Below, piece after piece: positions 51,401 through 60,800 of a DNA stretch of 64,000 nt (position 1 is the stretch's first letter; each line of letters starts with the position of its first letter). The notes below the pieces were generated by a model. It searched no databases, was not told the DNA's origin, and saw nothing but the letters and a program-made list of their open reading frames with translations. A program made the position numbers and the translations under genes. The stretch is from Lucinisca nassula (Eukaryota > Mollusca > Bivalvia > Lucinida > Lucinidae), in the NCBI GenBank assembly GCA_963580285.1, contig OY757011.1:151651092-151715091 (forward strand), in the 5' to 3' direction.

Positions 51401-54400
51401 TCTGTTCTGGGTTGGCACTATTTGCTTAGGCCTGACTGTCCAAATACTTTGGATTGTTACGGTAATCATAAATCAGGTGAGCAAAAACCAGAGTACCCTG
51501 AGAAAAAAAACCCTGACCTTTCATTGCAGAACTTGCGATCTCACATGTAACCCGAGTAAAGCTTGAATCTACAGCAGTAGACCTAATGTCTAAGAGTCAG
51601 CGCTCTTAACCACAAGGCCACAGATGCCCAGAGAATTAATTGGTAGGTACATACATGTACCTCATACCAACATATTTGAAAATGAAGATATAAATATCTA
51701 TTCAAAGGAAACATCTTAAAAGTATCATATTTTTATTCATAAAACTGATATAGTATGTTGACTGAGTGACAAAGGCCTATGAATAACGGTAGAGAAAACA
51801 ACTTCTAATTTTCACATATTGCCCTCCAATATTATTCAAACCACAATATTTTGAGACTTGTCAGAATGAAGGTAAGGTTATGATTCCCTTGGTCCTACAG
51901 ACCCTAAAATTATTCTGAGTTCCATAACAGTGACATAAACTTGCTCTATCTTACTGTGTACAATATTAAAACCAGTTTTCTTGTTTTTATCTTCAAATAC
52001 TTGGATAGTAAGTTTATCACTAAGAAAAAATCAAAATGCTTATTAGGAAATACTTACATTCTCAAGACACTGGATGAAGAGAGAGAACGATCTTGTATAC
52101 TCTAGATGTGAGATATTAAACCAGTGTGACTGGCCCATCACCTGGTTGCCAAGGGCAACTGGACTTCTAGGTGGGCTAATTTCACTCTCCTCTCTAAAAA
52201 AACAAAGGATGCACCATTTGTATGTTGCTGATGTTGAATTCTCATCCATGAAATAATGACCTGTCTTTCATGGCTGTCCTAGAACTGTTGATCATGCCTC
52301 AGTCAAACTTAGCTCTATTTAACCCATTTTGTACCGGAAACCCCAAAAGGGGTAATTGGCACATAGTGTAGGCCCAGATCAGATGCCGCAGAATCTGATC
52401 AAGGCCTACACTGTTTGCAAAATGTTCAGCCTTTTTCCACATAAATTTTGAAGAAAAGAACCTGACACCCCTAAATTTTGAAATGGACATGTGCTACATA
52501 CAAGGAGGAAGATTCCATTAGGTACAAAAAGGGTTAAAACAAACAAAACTGCTGCTAATGTTCTAGAGTACAATATCTCTATTCAGACCACCTTCTGGAC
52601 TGCCCAACACTGGGGTAGAAAACAAAGGAAGAATAACCAAAACTTTTAACCCATAAAATGCCAATCACGACAGTTGTTGTCTGCTTTGTCATCTGCTAGT
52701 TACTTTAAAAGTCCTTTTTGCAAACAGTGTGGACCCAAATCAGACTGCTCCTCTAGGAGCAGTCTGATTTGGGTCCACACTGTTTGCCTGTATGCAAAAA
52801 TATTTTTAAAACGTTTGCAGAAAGATTCAGCAGACGACATAAGCAGACAACATTTTCAGGTGTAGTTTTTCTCGGTGTCTTAAGGGTCCAATATGTTTTT
52901 TAAGTAACTTTAGATGGTCAGCATTTGCACATTTTTTTCAGCAAAAATATTAATATAATTGCCATATTGAATGATCAATGTTTTAACGCATGGTAGGTTA
53001 ACTAATGATATTGTTAGTCCAACTGGACCAAGTGCTGTTAGCAAGTTGCTGAAAACTATCATTTTGAATCAGCTAAAAAGAACTGGCAACAGAAATTACC
53101 AATTAACCAGCTTTTGCAATGCATGGCCCATCACCGATGAAAGACAGAGATTTTCTTTAGAACATAAAATTGATAAATACAAGATGTTTCTTCAAACTTC
53201 AAAACCGATAAAAAGTTGGCTTGATGAGGACTAACCAAAACTGAGTTTATCGCCTTACACTGATGAACCATACAATAATCACAAAAATTTCCCTTTTGCT
53301 GATTCAAGAAGGGCAATTGTCAGTTTCTGGCAAAAGAATGTGCACTGCATTGGCAAAATGCATATGCATAAGCCTGCCAAGAAAAGTGTGGTTAGGTAAA
53401 CTGACCTGCTCAATGACACAAAATATGTGGTATGATTGGAAATCAAACCTGACGAAACTAAATGCCATATTGTATGTGCTAAGTTTGACTATGTTGTTTA
53501 GATCCCTCGTTTAAAATCACATTGTCAGCATGGCTAAAAGACAGCAGACTGAACAAGGTCTACACTGACTGTTTAGGCCCTTCCATGAAAATAAGTAAAG
53601 AGATAATGGTACCTATGTTTACAAGTAACATAAGGACTGTATTGTAGTGGACTGTCATTTGCTCTGTCAAAGAAGCCCAGTTGATGAAAAACATCAGCTC
53701 GCAGCTGCAGCAAACATTCTATCACCTGTCAGAAGAAAGGACAATTTATATCATAATGAAAACACGCCTATCCAAATACATGTATACTGAAAATATTTTA
53801 CCACCAAAACATGAAAATTTTCAGACAAAAAAAATCTGATATTTTTCATAATTCTGCTCAAAACATAGATTGTGGGAGTTCGTTAGAACTGCCTAGGCAA
53901 AGCAGTTCTTATGAATGCCCATAATCTATGTTTTTTCAGCAGAAATAAAAAAAAATTAATATCCCTGTAAACCCCAGTTTTACTAAATAAAAGTGGGGTT
54001 AAAGGGGGTCAAAATTATATTGGCGTGTTTTTATGATTTCAACATGCCTATACACCACAAACTCTTTGGGGTCCAAAGCAGAAACACTTAGTTAAATAAC
54101 TGTGTTATATCTAATAAAAAATGTATAGATTATATAGAAAAATGACTATTTATGCCATTCTTTATAACAAAAATTGCTTGTGCAGAAATGTATACACCCA
54201 GGTCCAATTTTCTTGTTAAAACATGTCTGATCTGATGTTAATGCACTGACTAAAGTTTTTCAGATTCCATTCAATAAACAGGCTATGTTGTACCTGTGAT
54301 TGCAGTTCATTTGAAATAGATTTGAACATTTGGGTTGATATTAATCAAATCAAATCAAATCAAATTAGTTTATTGTCTCAACACCTATACAAAGATGCAT

Positions 54401-54829
54401 GACAAAATTACAAAATATATATACACTGAAACAGTATATAACAAACAGGTGGAGTAGAGCACGACACTAGAAACTGCATCACGAACTGTCTTTCCCAACA
54501 CAATAGCAAAATACCAATAATGTACCATGTACACGGTGTTCCACATCAATATTTGCATTTATAGGCAACTCATAAATGTATGGATAACCATGTATATACC
54601 CATACATATCTATTAAACCTTGTCCCGCCGAATACCCTAACATGCCACACCGACTAACGATTATCAGACAACCAATTACTTAATGCAAACCACCGCAACA
54701 AATTTACAATCTGAATGACAATGCAAATCCCCATCAGGTGGCTGTGACTGATGCAAAAGCTGAAGGATTAACAAACTGTGAGAACAACTGGACAAGCTAT
54801 GCTTAAAGCAGGCACAAACCCCTTTCCCC

Positions 54830-54860
<31 letters not shown>

Positions 54861-57800
54861 GAAAAACAGTCTACTTGTAAATTTCACAAACATTAGTAGC
54901 TGTCTAAATACGACACATTGACAGAGAATTACAGTAGAACTTCGATGGCTCGAACACTGATGACTCGTTTACCATGGATGAGTCGAACCCCTAGCGAAAT
55001 CCTCTACATAAGAAATAGTGGGGGATAATTAAGGAGATTTTAGTCTTTTATCTTGCAAATGTATGTTGTGTGTACTCATTAGAATCGCCATCTGAGGCGA
55101 TTCTAATGAGTACACACAGCATACATATTCATTATAGAACACCGAAAAGATGTCAAAAAGTAACTCGTTATGCCTCCTGAAACTAACCTCAGTGGCTCGA
55201 ACTACCCCTGTCTCGAACAGATTTTCGAGGTCCCAAAGGTGTTCGAGCCATTGAACTTTGCCTGTACACTGATTTAATGCTACTGATTTATGTTCTTTCA
55301 ACATAGAGAGAAAAAAAGGTCAGAAACTTTCTTTTTTAAATAATCAATTTAATGGCATTAGAATTGGCCTTTGAGATCTAGTGGGTGAAAGCCCCATCTC
55401 TTTATCATTAGGTCTCTCATCACTGTGGATACGAGGATCACTCAGGGAACAAGTGAGCCACCAAGTTCTGCAACAGGTCAGGTGCTTTTTCTATGGGTAC
55501 TCAGGCTTTTGCCCACTTCTGTTAATGATTGGCTTGAAATAGGTGAAATAATCTTGAAAGGCTTTTAAAACCAAAGACTACAAAATGGCATTAGTACTGT
55601 TTTATAACTTGTAGTAACATTCAGTCAAATACTGCTTTTGGGTGTTTGCAGCTCTTTGTCAACAATAACAAACTCATTTTAGTGTGGGCTGTTAAAATTT
55701 ACTTCGCAATGCATGCGCTTCCAAAGAGCAAATTCTTTCCTTTAAAAGCAGAACCCATTTTCATAGTGGTTCAATTTATATGAAAGCAAACAGAAAGCAA
55801 CAACAGCTCACTCCCTTGTAAAAATTGCAGAAAATATGTCAAGTATGTCCAATCCCCTTCATTCCTACTGCCAGTAATTGTAAGACATGCACTATTTTTA
55901 GACATTTTCATGACTTACAGTTTTCCTGATGGCCCCTGCTGTAGCACTAGTATAATCTTTTGGCACTGTATAGTGATTCACTATGTGGTTAACTAACATA
56001 TCATATACCTTCAAACATAGACCTGGTGGGTAGGCATATAACTTTGCCTGAAAATATATAGGGACCCAGTTGTACGAAGCTAACAATGTCATTTGTCAAC
56101 TAAAAGTGAAAACTTAAATGAGTCATTACAGCAAGAAAACTCATATTTCTATTTTAAGCAAAAAAAAAACCACTGTATTATATGGGCTCCGTCAAGCGAT
56201 TTTGGTACTTATCGCCTATGCGAGCAGCGAAGGTTCAGGCGAGCAGCGAAGGTTCAGTCTCGCCAGAACCTTCCCTGCTCGCTCATACAAGCAGTGAATA
56301 AAGAGGAACCTTCAGACAGAAAGCCATATCCCTGGCCCCTCTGAATGGCTGGGCATGTGCAGTTAAAATTCGTCATGACGGAATGCTCGAAGACACAAAT
56401 TCGCTTGGCGGGGCTCTTATATTGTAACTGCTCGGACAGTTAACATTTTGACCATTAACAAGTGTGTTAAGCTAATGATGCTCTTTGAACAACTGGGTCT
56501 AGTGCATAAATCAAGCTATGGGGGATGTTCTAAATGAATTGCTTATTAGGGCCCCGCACTGAAAGTGTGGGTGCCCTATAGTAATCACTCTGTCCGTCCG
56601 TCTGTCTGTCTGTCTGTCCGTCCACAAATTTTCCTACTCCTCTGATAGCGCTGCCGGGGCCCTAGTCAGTTTCACTGACAGCTCTAGTTTCTATCTGGAG
56701 ACTTCACATTTCAAGTTCGCCCAAAAGTGCACATTTCATGCCCTCGAAGTACTCCCCGTGGCTAGAAATGCAAAGTTTCAGCCAATGTATCCACTTCTTG
56801 AAGGCGTCACAGTATGCTGACTTGGGCACAGTAATAAGGTACTGATGACTGGCAGATCCAAGTGCTTGTCGGCTCAGCAATGAGCGAGACTGACCTAATG
56901 TCAAAGCCTTAGCTTTTCGCCTATGCAATCATTACCCTTTTCTCATGAGTTGGCTCATTTTCTGAATAAACTACTTGGAAATAGCATAACTATGGTAGGC
57001 TTTCGATGGATCGAACACTGATTGCTCATTTACTATGGCACAGTCAAATTGATTCTTGAGTCCCTAGGGAATTTCTCTACATAAGAAATAGTGAGTGATT
57101 TAGGAAATTTTCCTCTTTTATCTTGCAAATGTATGTTGTGTGTACTCATTAGAATCGCCTCATTTTTTTGTATGCTGAGTGTACTCATTAGAATCGCCTC
57201 ATTTTTTTGTATGCTGAGTGTACTCATTAGAATCGCCTCATTTTTTTATATGCTGAGTGTACTCATTAGAATCCCCTCCTTTTTATTTATGCTGAGTGTA
57301 CTCATTAGAATCGCCTTTTTTTATATGCTGTGTGTACTCATTAGAATCGCCTCATTTTTTTGTATGCTGAGTGTACTCATTAGAATCGCCTCATTTTTTT
57401 GTATGCTGAGTGTATTCATTAGAATCGCCTCAATGAGGCGATTCTAATGAGTACACACAGCATGTAAAAAGAGATGATTCTAATGAGTACACACAACATA
57501 AATTTATAGTATAGAACATAGAAAAGAAGTCCAGAATTATCCCAGTTATGCCTCCTGGAAGTGGCCATCAGTGACTCGAACAACCCCGGTCACGAACAGA
57601 TTTTTGTAGTCCCAAAGGTGTTAAAGCCATTGAATTTCGACTATACCTTAAAGAGTTCAGTAAGAAGTACTATAGTGTTCTTTGTATCTATTAGATGTGT
57701 CTCATCAGCACTGGGCAACACTTCTGAGCTGTCCGGAGATGGAAAAGTAGACATCATATTGCCAACCAGCGGTCGATGTAAAGTCTGAAATCACAAGTGC

Positions 57801-60800
57801 GAATAGATGCACTGTAAAGAGAGGTATTTCAGTCAAATTACAATTTGACCTCTTCTCTTCTCACTAACAATAAATGGGCACCATCAACTGAAATATTGCT
57901 TATGTAATATGTTGCTTCTGAGTTTGTTTCCTTGAAATTTTCAACAATATAGGACCAACAACTAGTACGAAGAAAGAAGTGTCTGGACAGAAGAACTTAC
58001 AGATATAAAGTGAAAACTAATTCCATGCTCAATGCAAAACATTTCAATTTCATTGGAAGTACAGTTGAACCTGCGGTGGCGACCACCTGTCTTAAGCGAT
58101 TTCCTGTCTTGAACGACCGTCATGCAATCCTCCCGAGCGATTTACCTGTCCTGAGCGCCCACCTGCCCAACGCGACCAACGACCACTTAAACCTTGTCCA
58201 AATTGTACAATTCCCCTGCCGTGTGCGACCAAATAAGTTTACTGTGACACCGGAAGATCAACCGGTGCACCAGTACCAATAGTTATCTCTCTTCATGGTG
58301 TCTTTGGAAACGGAAATTATGACACTGATTATGACAACTGAGCGGATTAAAATTAATTGTTTGCCAATTATAATCAATACATGCACTGACTGATGCTAAT
58401 TGGATTGTTTGGCATAATGCGTGACGCAACTTTTTTAATTCATCTTAAATAACCTTTTAGAAGCAACGCTTTTCTGTAGATAAATGCATATATTTGAATA
58501 ATGATCTCATTTTTCCATAGTGTGATTTAAAGCAAAAAAAAAAGTCTTAATTTATCCTCTCTGCCTTAAGAGACCACCTGTCTTGAGAGACCACTTTTTG
58601 TTCTTCCCAAAGGTGGTCTCTCAAGACAGGTTTGACTGTAATCCAATTTAGAGGATACCATCCTGAAATTAGTTGATATAGATATTTCTTTTGTTTATTT
58701 GTGATCATGATGAAATTACTGTCATTCCATTTAATATCAATGACACTGATCACAATAAGAAGGTGTAACAAGAATATTGAAGGGGAATGGAAACACCTGC
58801 CATGTTTTAAAAGGAGACAACTTTCCGGCCTTCCTGTTCACTTCTCTAAGCCCTGTCCCTATGTAAATGCGGGCTACTCTTAAAGAAAAGAATTTGCTCC
58901 TCAGGAGCAAATTCTTTCCTTTAAGAGTTGACCCCTACTGACATGGGAGACAAAGTTACTTTTGCAGGAGTTGCCTCCCCTGAAGGTGTATCCATTCTTC
59001 TTAAGGGGTAATTTTCCTGATTTCCTTATTGTTAGATGGCTTGATGAGGAACTCACAGATACCCAAAACATTTTTTTATGAAAATTATCCCCTATATACA
59101 GTGAAATTCTGCTATTAAGATCACCTAAAATGAAATTCTGCTGTTAAGATCACCTAAAATGAAATTCTGCTGTTAAGATCACCTAAAATTAAGACAAATT
59201 ATGTTTTTAAAAGCATATTTAGAAGGTTTGAGTTACATTTTCATAGTGTTTTCTACATCCAGTGTGCTCTAGAGGAAGACCACTTTGGGACTGTTCAAAA
59301 GTGGTCTTTAACCACTTTTGAACAGTCCCAAAGGTGGTCTTAATATAGGAATTCCACTGTATATGTTAACAGCAGGAAGACCAAGTAGATGTCTACAGAA
59401 AGTTTAAAAGACATTTTTTTAATCTTTGCCAGTCACGTCTTGTAGGTTTTGTCAAGCCCTGGCTTGTATGCCTTCTTGAGAGAGAAAAAACCTTTACTTA
59501 CCTTTTCTACAATGTCAATGATGTCCATGAAGCAGAGTGGACTACAGGTCTGAGCCAGACAGAGAAGTATTTCTAGGGCAAACTTTCTGACAGCAACATC
59601 AGTGTCCGACTCAATATGGCACATGTGGGGTAGCACTACATTGTTTATCAACTCATCCTGTAGGAGAAAAGGTCGAACAAATTCTCAATCTCACTGGACA
59701 TGTGTGAAGGAAAAATATGTCTTTGGGAATGTGTACTCTGAAAGACATTTTCCCATAATTCCAGTAAGTAATATCGAAATGATCCAAAGTATTGCGACCC
59801 ATAGGACAAAGCAAAACAGTGCAGACCAGACCAGACTGCTCCTGTAGGAGCAGTCTGATCAGGTCTACACTGTTTGCCATTCAGTCTGCACCTTTTGGAC
59901 TCCTTGCTGGATTGTGAAACAAATTTGTCAAAAATTTTTAGAATTACAGCAAATCCTAAATGTGTTCAATTTTTTAGGATTTTTATGGTAGATGATTGTG
60001 GATAATTAAGACACACACACTTTATTCCTTTATTATATAGAACACTTAAAAGATACCCATAATGTCCCCATGATGCACACCCATCAACCCCACTGACTTG
60101 GCATTTGGTTAACCTTCAGTGGTGTGTGTTTGAGTTTGAGTTTTACATCCCACCAACAGCTAAGGTCATACAGAGATGGGACCTAGGTTTAAAGACTCAT
60201 CCAACAGTCTGGAGAAGCCTGGGATCGAACCCACACCCCTATTTATGAGGCCAGTAGCCTAACCACTACACAATGGAGTCTTCTAACCTTCAGTGGGTCA
60301 AACTGCCCCTGTCTCAAATATATTTTCAAGGGGTTCAAACCATTGATGTTCGGATGATATTTGATGGTTTTAAAGTTTCTTATTCCTTAAGTTTACAAGG
60401 AAACCCTTTTAACACCTTCAAAAATGGTGGCTATTTCATTTTGGTTTCCTTTTAACCTTAGGTCCATCTATATAATTATCTATCTATGTAGGATAATTTA
60501 AAGAGGTGTTTTTTTTTTATTTTATCTTGAAAAAGTATGTTGTGTGAACTCATAAGAATCACTTCAATGAGGTGATTCTAAGGAGAACATACAACATATT
60601 TTATTCTATTGATGACAGAAATATTATTCTTGTCTGACACTAGTAATTAATCTGCAGTGGCTCGAACTACCCCCGTCTCAAACAAATTTTTATGGTCCTT
60701 AAGGTGTTCGAGCCACTTAAGTCTGACTGTATTTGATAATTGAATATTTTTTCATTGTTTCTCCACAAAACTACGAAAGCAGTTCAAATACTATACCACA

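Noticed and set aside
51141..51566. 141-codon plus-strand frame
   Set aside because: Crosses the border between a Helitron-like element and the M1 MITE it is inserted in, so it cannot be an ancestral gene.
57091..57447. 118-codon frame with repeated [11 protein letters not shown], resembling a membrane repeat protein
   Set aside because: It is the translation of eight tandem copies of an M6 MITE arm; no splice context and no family.
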